The notes: a model not told the origin generated them from the letters alone. A DNA stretch of 64,000 bases from Roseibium aquae (GCF_008711285.1 NZ_VXDC01000006.1:279098-343097), one strand, 5' to 3'. Shown: positions 9,347 through 19,075, counted from the stretch's first letter. Translations and numbers: made by a program.

Positions 9347-9862
9347 TTAACCGATCGACGTGACGTCCGCCTTCTCGCCCGGACCGCCCGACCCGCCCTG
9401 CCAGATTTTCTGACGGTTGCGGATTTCCCGAGGGGCGGGGCCGAAATAGGTCGCGGTCTTAATGAAATCACGCGGGTGCAAAATGACACTCGAAACGCGT
9501 TGGTAAAGCGCCTTGGCCGAAATCGGCTTTGAGAGCAGTTCGTGCACGCCAAGCCGCCGGGCCTCGACGATCCGGCTGCGTTCGGTATGCGCCGTCACCA
9601 TGATGATGGGGATATAGGCAAACGGATTGTTCGGCGTGCGGATCATGCGCACCATATCCGCGCCGTCCAGGATCGGCATGACCCAATCGAGAATAAGAAT
9701 GTCCGGATTGGCCCGGTCCATAGCTTCAAGACCCGAGGCGCCGTCCTCGGCCTCGACGATGCGCCGTGCCCCGAAACCCTGAAGCATTGTCCGGATAATC
9801 GTTCGCATATATGCGCTGTCTTCGACGAGCAAAAATGTCAGCGAGGCAAGATCTAGGCTCAC
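9347..9862 (-). CDS. CheY-like single-domain response regulator
   Basis: 171-aa protein with one receiver domain (about residues 8-125). Conserved receiver residues are present: the acidic pair Glu14-Asp15 (LLVEDSAYMR), phospho-acceptor Asp59 (ILILDWVMP), Thr90 (MVTAHTE) and Lys112 (LSKPIS). The roughly 45-residue tail (RDFIKTATYFGPAPREIRNR) has no DNA-binding motif. The FxGPxxR-type tail pattern is common in alphaproteobacterial CheY-like proteins of unknown partner. The start is set at GTG 9862 because GGAGGGACAG lies directly before it; an ATG at 9874 overlaps that site. No kinase is adjacent. Confidence 0.85.
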   Translation of the reverse strand: MSLDLASLTFLLVEDSAYMRTIIRTMLQGFGARRIVEAEDGASGLEAMDRANPDILILDWVMPILDGADMVRMIRTPNNPFAYIPIIMVTAHTERSRIVEARRLGVHELLSKPISAKALYQRVSSVILHPRDFIKTATYFGPAPREIRNRQKIWQGGSGGPGEKADVTSIG

Positions 9863-10185
9863 CTGTCCCTCCATGTCTTGCCGACACCTTTGCAAGAAAG
9901 TCTGAAAAGAGAGTTAGAAACGGGCAGATATCCTGATAAATCGCGAGGCAAACTCCCGCAGAGCCCCTTTGCGTCGCGGCAGCCGCGATGCCGGATCCGG
10001 TTCCCGCGCCGGCAGAAGACACCTGGCACGGGTGCGTACGTCCGGCGGCAGACTCTGTTTACGTAGAGGAATTATTCCTCCGCGTTAACAGGCTTTCCGG
10101 TTTGGGTTTAACTTTCGCTTTAAATTTCATATGCATACGTGATCGCATTCGAAGTGCACGCCCACACCGGCGTTTGAAGAATCGG
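9863..10185. other. Intergenic region with AT-rich promoter-like stretch
   Basis: 323 bases between the CheY-like gene and a putative small membrane protein. It changes from GC-rich to AT-rich at about 10050-10140 (TTTAACTTTCGCTTTAAATT), which in this GC-rich genome suggests a promoter. It contains the dyad listed at 10061-10085. No RNA gene was recognised. Confidence 0.5.
10061..10085. promoter_or_regulatory. 25-bp imperfect dyad, possible operator
   Basis: The centre GAGGAATTATTCCTC is a perfect 7+1+7 palindrome, flanked symmetrically by ACG on the left and CGT on the right with only a two-base mismatch between. Lying in an AT-rich intergenic zone, it resembles a homodimeric regulator site. 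The regulator is unknown. Confidence 0.4.
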
Positions 10186-10359
10186 ATGTTGATGAGAAAA
10201 AAGAACCTGACACCCGGGTCCGAGGAACCGCTCAATATCGCGCGATCCCCCTTTGCGATGAACGGTCCTCGCTCGCCTTATCGGGAAAACATCTTGCTGG
10301 CATCGGGGATCGGATTGGTGCTGATCGCGATCACAATGGTTGTCGCAACGGTCGTTTAA
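10186..10359 (+). CDS. Possible small single-span membrane protein (57 aa)
   Basis: The frame encodes a polar N-terminus rich in Arg, Lys and Pro followed by one hydrophobic helix at the C-terminus (ILLASGIGLVLIAITMVVA), giving a tail-anchored topology. Two nearby ATGs (10186, 10192) are possible starts; the ribosome binding site is weak (GAAG). It follows the AT-rich promoter-like zone. I do not recognise a family and the call rests only on composition, so it could be spurious. Confidence 0.4.
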   Translation: MLMRKKNLTPGSEEPLNIARSPFAMNGPRSPYRENILLASGIGLVLIAITMVVATVV

Positions 10360-10469
10360 ATGCCGCCCACGTTTTCGCTTGGCCAGTCCTGCTGGGACCA
10401 TCCGGTCCGGTGCTCACACGGCCAAGGCCCTGCCGCGCGGCGTGGTCCGGGGATAGCCCCCTCGCAGCG

Positions 10470-10622
10470 TCACTTGTCGGGCAAATCGTCATCGTCCAGA
10501 ATGCGCCACTTGGCCCCTTCCAGATCATCATACTGACCGCTCTTCAACGACCAAAGAAAGGCGGCCAGACCGAGAGCGCCAAGAAAAAGCGCAATCGGGA
10601 TCAAGAACACCAGGACATCCAT
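10470..10622 (-). CDS. ccoS: CcoS/FixS, cbb3 oxidase maturation protein
   Basis: 50-aa single-span membrane protein read on the minus strand. The first 25 residues are a hydrophobic helix (MDVLVFLIPIALFLGALGLA), followed by FLWSLKSGQYDDLEGAKWRI and an acidic tail (LDDDDLPDK), which is the hallmark CcoS pattern. CcoS is needed for cofactor and copper insertion into the cbb3-type cytochrome oxidase. It starts 13 bases after the ccoI stop, as the last gene of the ccoGHIS set. Confidence 0.93.
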   Translation of the reverse strand: MDVLVFLIPIALFLGALGLAAFLWSLKSGQYDDLEGAKWRILDDDDLPDK

Positions 10623-10635
10623 TTTTTATCTCCGT

Positions 10636-12903
10636 TCAGCCCTGTGGCTGAATCTGGTGGAACCGCTTCTTTGCCGAAGATGACATCCGGTCATCACCGA
10701 ATTCAAGCGCCCGCTTTTCCCCCCACCGCAAACGAAGCGCGTTGGCGGTCACCGCGATGGACGATGCGGACATGGCAGCTGCCGCGATCGAAGGCGTGAC
10801 AAATCCGGCAACGGCGATCGGAACGGCGATCAGGTTATAGATGGCGGAGATCCAGAGATTTTCCTCGATCGCGCGGCGCGCGCGTTTCGAAATCCGGTAC
10901 GCATGCAAGACCGGTGCGAGCCGATCGCCCAGAAATATCGCATCCGCGGCCGCTTGGCTCAGGTGAACCGCCGTCACTGGGGACAACGAAACATGCGCTC
11001 CGGCAAGCGCGGGCGCGTCATTGAGGCCGTCCCCAACCATCAGCACCTTGCGGCCAGCGGCCTTCAACGCGTCAAGACGGGCGATCTTGTCCGCGGGTTG
11101 CATGGCGGCCTGCCAGGCCCCGACCTTCAGTTCCTCGGCGACGGCTGCGACCGCGCCGGGCTGATCGCCGGACAGGATTTCAATCTCCAGCCCAAGTGAG
11201 GAAAGGGCGGAAATCGTCTGGGCCGCATCGCAGCGGATTTTCTGGCGGAGCGCCAGCAGGCGAACCGGCTCCCCGCCGAGGCGAACGGCCAGGAGGGACG
11301 CACCCGGATGTGCGCGGAGCATGTCGCTGACCCGCGCCGGTTCGGCGCCGCAGAAGGCCGGACTTCCAAGGCGCAGCAGCTGGCCTTCCACATCCGTCTC
11401 CACGCCGGCGCCGGAGACTTCCCGCACCTCATCGAACGGCACCAGCGCGCCTGTCGCCCGCAACAAGGCGACGGACAGGGGATGGCGGCTGGACAAGGCC
11501 AGGCGCCCGCCGAGAGCCAGGACGGGATCCTTGGGGTCCACGGGATCGCAAAACTCCGGTTCGGCGGTTGTCAGCGTGCCGGTCTTGTCGAAGACGATCA
11601 TGTCGATATCGGCGAGCCGTTCGATGGCATCCCCGGAATTCAAGAGGACGCCGGACCGGAAAAGCTGACCCGATGCCACGACCTGAACCGCCGGCACGGC
11701 AAGTCCGAGCGCGCAGGGACAGGTGATGATCAAGACGGAGATCGCGATGACGAGAGAGGGCTGCCAACCCAGTCCCCACAAGGTCCAGGCGGCGAAGGTC
11801 AGCGCCGCGGCCGTATGGACAACCGGCGCGTAGAGCCGGGCCGCCCGGTCGGCGATCTGGACATAATGCGACTTGGCCTGGGCCGCGGTTTCGAGCAGGC
11901 GGTTGACCTCATCCAGCAGCGTGGCACCGGAGGCCGCAGACACCCGGACCTTCAAGGCACCATCCCCGTTCAGTGTTCCGGCATAGACCCGGGCGCCGCC
12001 CGCGACCGGCACCAGAACGCTCTCGCCCGTCACGAGGCTCTGATCGATTTCGGAGACGCCCTCTTCAATCACGCCGTCGACGGGCACACGGTCCCCGGCC
12101 GGGACCAGGACCAGATCGCCCGGTTCGATTTTTGACAGCGGAACCTCGCGGATCAGTCCGTCCTCGCCGATCCGGGCAGCGACTTCCGCCTTCAGCGCCG
12201 CGATGTTTTCCGCGAACGAGCGGGTGCGTCCGCGCATGTTGTGGTCCAGATAGCGGCCGATCAGCAGGAAAAACAGCAGCATCACGGCCGATTCAAAATA
12301 GGCATGATGCTGATGCTGCATCGTCTGAACGATGGACAGTCCGATCGCCAGCGAAATGCCAATGGAAATCGGGACATCCATGTTCAACCGGCCGCTCCGG
12401 ATAGCGGCAAAAGCACTGGCAAAGAAAACGCGTCCGGAATAGGCAACGGTCGGCAGCGCGATCAGGGCCGATATCCAGTGAAACAGGTCCCGTGTTTCCG
12501 GCGTGATGTCCGTCGCGTTTCCCGACCAGACGGAAATCGACAGCAGCATGATGTTCATGCTGGCGAAACCGGCAACCGCCATCGATCGCAGGAGTTCCTT
12601 GCCGATCGTATCCTGCCGCTCCTTCTGGCTCGCCGGATCGAAAGGATGCGCCTTGTAACCAAGCCGTCTCAGTTCACCCACGATGTCGTCGGCCCGGGTT
12701 GCCTCCCGGTCCCAATCGACGGCGAGCCGGTGAGAGGTGAGGTTGACCCGCGCCCGCTTCACACCGGGCAGACGCGAGAGGCCGCGCTCGATTTCCCCCA
12801 TGCAGGCGGCGCAGGTGATGCCTTCAACCGCCAGATCCATGTGGACGGCTCCGTCGTCCGCCGGTGTGATGAAGGCATCCCAGTCACGCATATGCACGGT
12901 CAT
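10636..12903 (-). CDS. ccoI: CcoI/FixI, copper-transporting P1B-type ATPase for cbb3 assembly
   Basis: 755-aa inner-membrane ATPase that moves copper toward the cbb3 oxidase assembly site. An N-terminal heavy-metal-associated domain has the CxxC motif in GITCAACMGEIE (about residue 30). The transmembrane metal site is CPC (TCPCALGLAVP), the phosphorylation loop is DKTGTLT, the HP motif is in SSRHPLS and the hinge is GDGLNDAPAL. AGGG lies upstream of the ATG. It sits 9 bases after ccoH and 13 before ccoS, so the three are almost certainly co-transcribed. Confidence 0.96.
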   Translation of the reverse strand: MTVHMRDWDAFITPADDGAVHMDLAVEGITCAACMGEIERGLSRLPGVKRARVNLTSHRLAVDWDREATRADDIVGELRRLGYKAHPFDPASQKERQDTIGKELLRSMAVAGFASMNIMLLSISVWSGNATDITPETRDLFHWISALIALPTVAYSGRVFFASAFAAIRSGRLNMDVPISIGISLAIGLSIVQTMQHQHHAYFESAVMLLFFLLIGRYLDHNMRGRTRSFAENIAALKAEVAARIGEDGLIREVPLSKIEPGDLVLVPAGDRVPVDGVIEEGVSEIDQSLVTGESVLVPVAGGARVYAGTLNGDGALKVRVSAASGATLLDEVNRLLETAAQAKSHYVQIADRAARLYAPVVHTAAALTFAAWTLWGLGWQPSLVIAISVLIITCPCALGLAVPAVQVVASGQLFRSGVLLNSGDAIERLADIDMIVFDKTGTLTTAEPEFCDPVDPKDPVLALGGRLALSSRHPLSVALLRATGALVPFDEVREVSGAGVETDVEGQLLRLGSPAFCGAEPARVSDMLRAHPGASLLAVRLGGEPVRLLALRQKIRCDAAQTISALSSLGLEIEILSGDQPGAVAAVAEELKVGAWQAAMQPADKIARLDALKAAGRKVLMVGDGLNDAPALAGAHVSLSPVTAVHLSQAAADAIFLGDRLAPVLHAYRISKRARRAIEENLWISAIYNLIAVPIAVAGFVTPSIAAAAMSASSIAVTANALRLRWGEKRALEFGDDRMSSSAKKRFHQIQPQG

Positions 12904-12912
12904 GTCAGTGCC

Positions 12913-13428
12913 CTAATCCGCAAGCCAGACACGGTTCTGGGAGCGGAAGACCGTCTCCCCATTGGAGGTTTCGCCATGCAAGACCAGGTTCCAGTTGCCG
13001 CTGTGAAGATCGGCAATAGACCCGGTATAGATCCCCGGCGCCGTCTCGCTCAAGACGATCGTGCGATCCAGATCCTCGGTGGTCGGGTGCTTCAGATCGA
13101 CGGCAAAGACATGCTGAACGATGGGCCGGCCGTTCAGATCCAGCGCGGTGACCGACAACGCGGCTCCGTTGCCCGCGGTCCGTTCGATGGCGGTTTCGAC
13201 CTGCCAGCCGCGTTCAGCCTGGGCCTTCGCAGCGGCGATTTCCTGATTGTAGGCTTGGCCGGCCTCGTAGGAGCTTTCGACCGCGACGCCCGGAAATGTG
13301 CCCAGGGCGAAGTAGAGAAAGACACCATTGACAGCGAAGATCACGCCGAAAAAGCAGAGCAGCCAGATGAGCACCGTCCGGCCCGTCACCGGCTTGGAGT
13401 GCTTCAGCTCCGGGTGGGTCATGGTCAT
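12913..13428 (-). CDS. ccoH: CcoH/FixH, cbb3 oxidase assembly protein
   Basis: 171-aa protein with one N-terminal transmembrane helix (TVLIWLLCFFGVIFAVNGVF) and a periplasmic beta-rich FixH domain with the typical YEAGQAYN segment and the late GNWNLVLHG segment. CcoH stabilises the cbb3 assembly intermediate. A GGGAGAATACC site precedes the ATG. Its position between ccoG and ccoI is the conserved order. A 113-base gap separates it from ccoG, with no clear promoter. Confidence 0.95.
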   Translation of the reverse strand: MTMTHPELKHSKPVTGRTVLIWLLCFFGVIFAVNGVFLYFALGTFPGVAVESSYEAGQAYNQEIAAAKAQAERGWQVETAIERTAGNGAALSVTALDLNGRPIVQHVFAVDLKHPTTEDLDRTIVLSETAPGIYTGSIADLHSGNWNLVLHGETSNGETVFRSQNRVWLAD

Positions 13429-13541
13429 GGTATTCTCCCGTTAAAGCGTCCTGCCTGAGCCCCTCGCCAGGTCCTGGGACGAAAATGGTTCCTCCCGCCC
13501 GATGCCGTCCGGGGCACCGGGTGGGAGCGTGACGTGGCCGC

Positions 13542-14996
13542 CTAGGGCGCTTTGAAGAAGTCCTTCGCCGTGATGACTTCGCCCATGACGGATTCGGTGA
13601 TCCGGAACGTCACCGGCGTGCTTTCCGGCATGTCGACGCCTGGCGGAGACGTGACGATCACCCGGATTTCGCGAGTGGTGTCCGGCCCGACCTCGACAAG
13701 CGGACGGTCGGCGAACACCGTCTCCACACCGGTTGCCTGAACCTTCGTACCGTCGGGCATGCCTTCGACATGCAGCATGAAAGTGCGCGGATGCGTACGC
13801 TTGTTCGACAGACGGACGGTGTAGCCATTGCGGATCGTGCCATCGGACTGGGTCACGTAGACCGGATTGCGGTCATGCAGAACGCTGATATCGGCAAAGT
13901 CGCGGGTCAAGAGCGCGAACAGCATGATGGCTCCGACGATCGCGATAACCGCGGCATAGATCACGGTCCGGGGACGGACGATCTCGTAAACCGGTTCCTT
14001 GCCCTCGATCCGGCGCTGGATGTTCTCGTCCGTGTCGTAGCCGATGAGACCCGTTGGCTTGCCCACCTTTGTCATGATGTTGTCGCAGGCGTCGATGCAC
14101 AGGCCGCACTGGATACAGTCGAGTTGGGTCCCTTTTCGGATGTCGACCCCGGTGGGGCAGACATGCACGCACTGGAAGCAGTCGATACAGTCGCCCGCGG
14201 GCATGCCCTTCAGCTCAAGCTCCTTGTTCTGCTTGAGCGATCCGCGCGGCTCGCCCCGGTCCCAGCGATAGGTGACGTTGAGCGCCTTTTCGTCGGTCAA
14301 GGCAGCCTGAATCCGCGGCCAGGGGCACATGTAGATGCAGACCTGCTCGCGCATGAACCCGGCCAGAAGATAGGTAGTCGCGGTCAGAATGCCGATCCAG
14401 ACATAGGCTGCCATGGGCGCCTGGAAGGTCGCCAATTCATAGACAAGCGTCGGGGCGTCGTTGAAATAGAGAACCCATGCGCCACCGGTCCACCAGGCGA
14501 TCATCAGCCAGAGGAAGTGTTTGGTTGCCCGCTTGGCGACCTTGGATCCGCTCCAAGGCGCCCTGTCGAGCGCCATCCGTTCCCGGCGGTCGCCTTCCAC
14601 CTTCCGCTCGACGAACATGAACAGGTCGGTCCAGACCGTTTGCGGACACAGATAACCGCACCAGATCCGGCCCGCGATCGCATTCATGAGAAAGAGCGCC
14701 AGAGCCGCGATGATCAACAGGCCTGTCAGGTAGTAGACTTCCTGCGGCCAGATCTCGATGAAGAAGAAATAGGCCCGCCGCCCGTCAAGGTCGACAAGCA
14801 CAGCCTGATCGGGCGCATTGGGACCCCGATCCCAGCGGATGAAGGGAAGGAAATAGTAGATGCCGAGCGTGAAGAAGAGGAGGCCCCACTTGATCCTGCG
14901 GAACAGGCCATGGGTGGCCATCGGATAGATCTTCTTTGCCGACGCGAACCACTCCTCGGAGTGGTCGGTCTTTTCGGCTTCGGTTTCGGAAACCAT
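13542..14996 (-). CDS. ccoG: CcoG/FixG, polyferredoxin cupric reductase of cbb3 assembly
   Basis: 484-aa membrane protein that reduces copper for delivery to the cbb3 oxidase. Several helices surround the cysteine motifs CGYLCPQTVW and CIYMCPWPR; a ferredoxin-like part has CIDCFQCVHVCP and CIQCGLCIDACD for two [4Fe-4S] clusters; an Ig-like C-terminal domain (about 370-484) follows. The start at 14996 is chosen because AAGGAC lies at a suitable distance; an upstream ATG at 15098 has no ribosome binding site and would run across the promoter zone. It heads the ccoGHIS genes, 181 bases after ccoP. Confidence 0.95.
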   Translation of the reverse strand: MVSETEAEKTDHSEEWFASAKKIYPMATHGLFRRIKWGLLFFTLGIYYFLPFIRWDRGPNAPDQAVLVDLDGRRAYFFFIEIWPQEVYYLTGLLIIAALALFLMNAIAGRIWCGYLCPQTVWTDLFMFVERKVEGDRRERMALDRAPWSGSKVAKRATKHFLWLMIAWWTGGAWVLYFNDAPTLVYELATFQAPMAAYVWIGILTATTYLLAGFMREQVCIYMCPWPRIQAALTDEKALNVTYRWDRGEPRGSLKQNKELELKGMPAGDCIDCFQCVHVCPTGVDIRKGTQLDCIQCGLCIDACDNIMTKVGKPTGLIGYDTDENIQRRIEGKEPVYEIVRPRTVIYAAVIAIVGAIMLFALLTRDFADISVLHDRNPVYVTQSDGTIRNGYTVRLSNKRTHPRTFMLHVEGMPDGTKVQATGVETVFADRPLVEVGPDTTREIRVIVTSPPGVDMPESTPVTFRITESVMGEVITAKDFFKAP

Positions 14997-15136
14997 GCCG
15001 TCCGTCCTTTTTCCATGAGCGGGTTCTGCCCCAATAGAACCCTTTTTCTTGCCTCCGGCCGGTCTCCTTCTCCAACCGAAAACAATCAAACTATTCATAG
15101 AACCAGCGCACCAGCGTGGCTTTGCGCCGGATCAAA

Positions 15137-15169
15137 CCGGAGCCGGGAGAGCAAGTGTCCCGGCTCCGG
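15137..15169 (-). terminator. Strong hairpin between ccoP and ccoG
   Basis: CCGGAGCCGGGA pairs perfectly with TCCCGGCTCCGG (12-bp stem, 9-base loop) just downstream of the ccoP stop. On the minus strand it is followed by TTTGAT. The T tract is short, so it may be a partial terminator or an mRNA stabiliser that sets the ratio of oxidase subunits to assembly factors. Confidence 0.7.
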
Positions 15170-15177
15170 AAAGTCTC

Positions 15178-16050
15178 CTACTGCCCACCCCCGAAGGAGT
15201 GCACATAGATTGCCAGCGACTTGATCGTGGCCGGCTCCAGACGGTCCTTCCACCCGGGCATCACGCCGTTGCGCGGATTGGCCACCTGGGACGCGATCGC
15301 CTCGATGGACTTGCCATAGAGGTAGTTGGCGGAATTGAGGTTCGGCGCACCGACCTCCTGCATTCCGTTCAGATCATCCCCGTGGCAGGCCGCACAGTTG
15401 TCGAGATAGAGCTGCTCACCGGCGGCAAGATCGACGCCGGCTTCCGGCTCGAGACCCACCTTCGAGCCAACGTAGTTGGCGACCTGAGCGATCTCCTCCT
15501 TGGAGAAGATGTCGGCGTAGGCCGGCATGTCGCCAAAACGGGCTTCATCATTAGCGACCCGGATGCCATGCAGCAGCGTGTAGTGGATATCCTCCAGCGT
15601 TCCGCCCCACAGCCAGGTGTCATCCTGGAGGTTGGGATAGCCTTCGAACCCCGTTCCGCCGGCCCCATGACACGCCGCACAGTTGTCACCAAAGGCGGCC
15701 TGACCGGCCGCCATGGCGAATTGCTGCAGCTCCTGGTCCGCGTTGATGTCTTCCAGGGTGGCGTCAACGATCCTGTCGCCGAACACCGAACGCGCCGCGA
15801 TCCCATCTTCATAGGCCGCGACCGCCTCCGCCCGCTGGCTCGATCCCAAAACACCCTTGGTGTAGGTGGAAACCAGCGGCCAGGACGGATAGAGCACCCA
15901 GTAGACGACGGCCCAGGCGATGGTCGCGTAGAAGGTATACAACCACCATTTGGGAAGCGGGTTGTTGAGCTCCTTGAGCCCGTCCCACTCATGCCCGGTC
16001 GTCTCGATACCGGACAGCTTGTCGACTTCCTTTTTATGTGTGTCAGCCAT
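15178..16050 (-). CDS. ccoP: CcoP/FixP, dihaem cytochrome c subunit of cbb3 oxidase
   Basis: 290-aa subunit. A short cytoplasmic N-terminus (DGLKELNNPLPKWW) leads into one transmembrane helix at about residues 35-58, and the periplasmic part carries two cytochrome c domains with CAACH at 124-128 and 219-223. Methionine ligands are likely in RFGDMPAY and in NGVMPGW. It passes electrons from cytochrome c to the catalytic subunit. Last gene of the ccoNOQP operon, 3 bases after ccoQ. Confidence 0.97.
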   Translation of the reverse strand: MADTHKKEVDKLSGIETTGHEWDGLKELNNPLPKWWLYTFYATIAWAVVYWVLYPSWPLVSTYTKGVLGSSQRAEAVAAYEDGIAARSVFGDRIVDATLEDINADQELQQFAMAAGQAAFGDNCAACHGAGGTGFEGYPNLQDDTWLWGGTLEDIHYTLLHGIRVANDEARFGDMPAYADIFSKEEIAQVANYVGSKVGLEPEAGVDLAAGEQLYLDNCAACHGDDLNGMQEVGAPNLNSANYLYGKSIEAIASQVANPRNGVMPGWKDRLEPATIKSLAIYVHSFGGGQ

Positions 16051-16053
16051 GGA

Positions 16054-16209
16054 TCAGTCCTCCCGGAACGGGATTTGGGCGGCCTCGTCAAACTTCTTGC
16101 CGTTTCTCGGCCAGAGCGCATAGGCGAGGACGATTGCAAACAGCGCCATGAAGTAGAGCAGGCCCCATGTCTGAGCGAAGCCCGCGACGGCGGTATATGT
16201 CTCGTTCAT
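16054..16209 (-). CDS. ccoQ: CcoQ/FixQ, small subunit of cbb3 oxidase
   Basis: 51-aa single-span protein: a short N-terminus (MNETYTAVAGFAQTWG), a hydrophobic helix (LLYFMALFAIVLAYALWP) and a short polar tail (RNGKKFDEAAQIPFRED). This is the classic CcoQ form and it sits between ccoO (5-base gap) and ccoP (3-base gap). It stabilises the CcoP-core interaction in the family. Confidence 0.95.
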   Translation of the reverse strand: MNETYTAVAGFAQTWGLLYFMALFAIVLAYALWPRNGKKFDEAAQIPFRED

Positions 16210-16214
16210 AGCCG

Positions 16215-16949
16215 TTACCTCAGGTTTGCTTTGTCGTCATAGATGGAGAAGTCGACCAGCGTCCCAAGCATCTGGAGATAGGCCACCATGGCGTCCATCT
16301 CCGTGACTTTTTCTGGGTTGCCGTCGTAGTCTCGCACGATGGCCGTCGGCCAGCGTTCCACGAACTCGTAGGCCGCATCCGAATCCGGCATGGCCTGGGC
16401 CCGGATATCCATCTTCGCCGATGCCAGCTGTTCGTCGGTGTAAGGGACACCAACGAACATGTTGGCCTTCAGCATGTTCTCGATATCCCGGATTTCCAGT
16501 TCGTTCTCCGCCAGGAACGGATAGCCAGGCATGATCGACGCCGGCACCAGGGATCTCGGATCGATCAGGTGTTCCACATGCCAGGCATCGGAATACTTGC
16601 CGCCGACCCGGGCCAGATCGGGCCCGGTCCGCTTCGATCCCCACTGGAACGGATGGTCGTACATCGACTCGGCCGCCAGCGAATAGTGCCCGTAACGCTC
16701 CAGTTCGTCGCGCATAGGACGGACCATCTGCGAGTGACACAGATAGCATCCCTCGCGGATGTAGATCTCCCGCCCCGCCAGTTCCAGCGGGGTATAGGGC
16801 CGCATCCCCTCCGTCTTTTCGATGGTGCTCTTCAGATAAAAGAGCGGGGCGATCTCGACCAGGCCACCGATAGAGACCGCGACGAGGATACCGATGAGCA
16901 GAACGAAGGAGTTCTTTTCAAAGATTTGGTGTTTTGACCAAATGGACAT
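16215..16949 (-). CDS. ccoO: CcoO/FixO, monohaem cytochrome c subunit of cbb3 oxidase
   Basis: 244-aa membrane-anchored cytochrome c. The N-terminal helix ([20 protein letters not shown]) is followed by the haem motif CYLCH in [13 protein letters not shown], and [19 protein letters not shown] is the family-specific segment. It relays electrons from CcoP to CcoN. AGGGAG precedes the ATG. It lies 11 bases after ccoN. Confidence 0.97.
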   Translation of the reverse strand: MSIWSKHQIFEKNSFVLLIGILVAVSIGGLVEIAPLFYLKSTIEKTEGMRPYTPLELAGREIYIREGCYLCHSQMVRPMRDELERYGHYSLAAESMYDHPFQWGSKRTGPDLARVGGKYSDAWHVEHLIDPRSLVPASIMPGYPFLAENELEIRDIENMLKANMFVGVPYTDEQLASAKMDIRAQAMPDSDAAYEFVERWPTAIVRDYDGNPEKVTEMDAMVAYLQMLGTLVDFSIYDDKANLR

Positions 16950-16960
16950 GTCGTTCTCCC

Positions 16961-18616
16961 TTATTCCGCGGCCGCAAGGGAGCCGGTCGGTGCGGCTTCG
17001 GCTTCTTCAGCCTCGCCATACCGAACCGTCATCCACAGGTTGTAGGCCATGATCAGCGCGCCGATGACGAACAGTGCGCCGCCCAGTGCCCGGACCACAT
17101 AGAAGGGATGCATGGCTTCCACGGTCTCGATGAAGGAGTACTCCAGGAAACCGAGGCTGTCGTAGGCACGCCACATCAGGCCCTGCATGATGCCGGAGAC
17201 CCACATCGCCGTGATGTAAAGCACGATGCCGATGGTGGAGACCCAGAAGTGCCAATCCACAAGCTTGAGCGAGTAGAGGCTCTTCTTGTTCCAGAGCCAT
17301 GGAACCAGGCAGTACAGCGCCCCGAAGGAGATGTAGCCAACCCAGCCCAGCGCACCGGAGTGCACGTGACCGATTGTCCAGTCCGTGTAGTGGGACAGGG
17401 AGTTGACCGCCCGCAAGCTCATCAGCGGACCTTCGAAGGTCGACATGCCGTAGAAGGCAACGGACACCACCATCATCCGCAGAACCGGATCGGTGCGCAA
17501 CTTGTCCCAGGCCCCCGAAAGGGTCATCAGACCGTTGATCATGCCACCCCAGGACGGCATCCACAGAATGATGGAGAAGGTCGCTCCGAGGGTCGATGCC
17601 CATTGCGGCAACGCCGTGTAGTGCAGGTGGTGCGGACCGGCCCAGATGTAGATGAAGATCAGCGCCCAGAAGTGCACGATGGACAAGCGGTAGGAATAAA
17701 CCGGCCGCTCGGCGCGCTTGGGCACGAAGTAATACATGATGGCGAGGAAGCCTGCGGTCAGGAAGAAGCCCACCGCGTTATGGCCGTACCACCATTGGAC
17801 CATGGCATCCTGCACACCCGACCAGACGATCACCGACTGGGTCGAATAGATCGACACCGGGACGGCCAGGTTGTTCGTGATATGCAGCATCGCGATGGTG
17901 ACGATGAAGGCAAGATAGAACCAGTTGGCCACATAGATATGCGGCTCCTTGCGCTTCCAGATCGTGCCAAGGAACAGGAGCAGATAAGCGACCCAGACGA
18001 TGGTCAGCCACAAGTCGGCATACCACTCTGGCTCAGCGTATTCCTTGCTTTGCGTGACACCGAGCAGATACCCGGTTCCGGCGATCAGGATGAACACGTT
18101 GTACCCGACGATCACGAACCAAGGCAGGATCTTGCCCGGCATGCGGGCCCGCGATGTGCGCTGAACCACATACATGGAGGTCGCCAGAAGCACGTTGCCC
18201 CCAAACGCGAAAATCACCGCCGAGGTGTGCAACGGACGCAAGCGGCCAAAGTTGGTCCAGGGCAGATCGAAGTTCAACGCCGGATAAGCGAGCTGCAGGG
18301 CAATGATCAGGCCGACGGTGAAACCGGCAATACCCCAGAACATCGCCGCAACGGCGCCAAACTTGATCGGACCCAGGTTGTAGTTGGGCTTTCCATCGAT
18401 TTCTTGCGGGATCTGCACCCCGCCGTCATCGAAGTAGTTTTTGAAGATATAGAACACGCCGCCTGCGGCGATAAGCGCGCCCACGCTCGCGTGAAACGCC
18501 ATCACTTGATCGAATGTTTTTCCTGCCACGATCAGGCAGGCGAATGCCAAGAGCACGAGAAAGAGAGCAAATCCCCCCTCCTCAAGCGAAAGCATTCCGG
18601 CCTTTTGCTGTGCCAT
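16961..18616 (-). CDS. ccoN: CcoN/FixN, catalytic subunit of cbb3-type cytochrome c oxidase
   Basis: 551-aa haem-copper oxidase subunit with about 12-14 transmembrane helices. It binds low-spin haem b and the haem b3-CuB centre and reduces oxygen with high affinity under microoxic conditions. Conserved histidine regions are visible, including [20 protein letters not shown], the paired histidines in [15 protein letters not shown], and [17 protein letters not shown]. It is first in the ccoNOQP operon and has a perfect FNR/FixK box about 80 bases upstream of its ATG, which fits induction by the FixK encoded at 20755-21477. Confidence 0.97.
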   Translation of the reverse strand: MAQQKAGMLSLEEGGFALFLVLLAFACLIVAGKTFDQVMAFHASVGALIAAGGVFYIFKNYFDDGGVQIPQEIDGKPNYNLGPIKFGAVAAMFWGIAGFTVGLIIALQLAYPALNFDLPWTNFGRLRPLHTSAVIFAFGGNVLLATSMYVVQRTSRARMPGKILPWFVIVGYNVFILIAGTGYLLGVTQSKEYAEPEWYADLWLTIVWVAYLLLFLGTIWKRKEPHIYVANWFYLAFIVTIAMLHITNNLAVPVSIYSTQSVIVWSGVQDAMVQWWYGHNAVGFFLTAGFLAIMYYFVPKRAERPVYSYRLSIVHFWALIFIYIWAGPHHLHYTALPQWASTLGATFSIILWMPSWGGMINGLMTLSGAWDKLRTDPVLRMMVVSVAFYGMSTFEGPLMSLRAVNSLSHYTDWTIGHVHSGALGWVGYISFGALYCLVPWLWNKKSLYSLKLVDWHFWVSTIGIVLYITAMWVSGIMQGLMWRAYDSLGFLEYSFIETVEAMHPFYVVRALGGALFVIGALIMAYNLWMTVRYGEAEEAEAAPTGSLAAAE

Positions 18617-18696
18617 TTTCAGCGCCCCAGTCTAGAAAATCGTTACAAGGTGCCAACGATAGCCGCGACCATGCGCATGCCGGGGCCTGGGGGGCG

Positions 18697-18710
18697 TTGA
18701 TTCAAATCAA
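18697..18710 (-). promoter_or_regulatory. FNR/FixK box upstream of ccoN
   Basis: TTGATTCAAATCAA matches the TTGAT-N4-ATCAA consensus exactly. It is centred about 87 bases from the ccoN ATG, suitable for activation of a promoter with a leader of some 45 bases. Confidence 0.9.
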
Positions 18711-19061
18711 CAGAGCGCTTTTGACCGCCATTTGAAGGTGGACAGATACGTGGAGATTGTTTCGCAGAGGGAAAATACGTGATGCTCCTTAAGGATATCC
18801 CGCAGTGAATCCACTTGAGATGGCCGTTTTGGTGTCCAATTACGCCCCCCGGCGCGGCCCCCTCAACTGGATACCGGTTGTCCAAAAACGCGGGCCGGAA
18901 TGGATCAGCGTGGCCCCAGCAACCGCCGCCCCCTCCCCTCTGCCCCTGAACTCTTGGCGGCGCGACAGCTGGCTCAACCGGCGGCTCGGGCGCAGGCGGG
19001 CGCGCCGGCCGCCCTTCGGCATTCCGGACCACGTGATATTTGCCCGCCAGCGCGCGGCGGA

Positions 19062-19075
19062 TTGAGCGATATCAA
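19062..19075 (+). promoter_or_regulatory. FNR/FixK box upstream of hemN
   Basis: TTGAGCGATATCAA matches the consensus with one change (fifth base G instead of T). It is centred only about 42 bases before the hemN ATG. Confidence 0.75.

Noticed and set aside
15099..15136. An FNR-type box in front of ccoG
   Set aside because: The minus strand has TTGATCCGGCGCAA and an isolated TTGAT, but the second half site is poor. I cannot support a separate FixK site for ccoGHIS.
16934..18700. A 588-codon plus-strand frame opposite ccoN
   Set aside because: It is antisense to the conserved ccoN gene and extends across its promoter; no domain is recognisable and it is rich in His, Gln and Asp as expected for a shadow.
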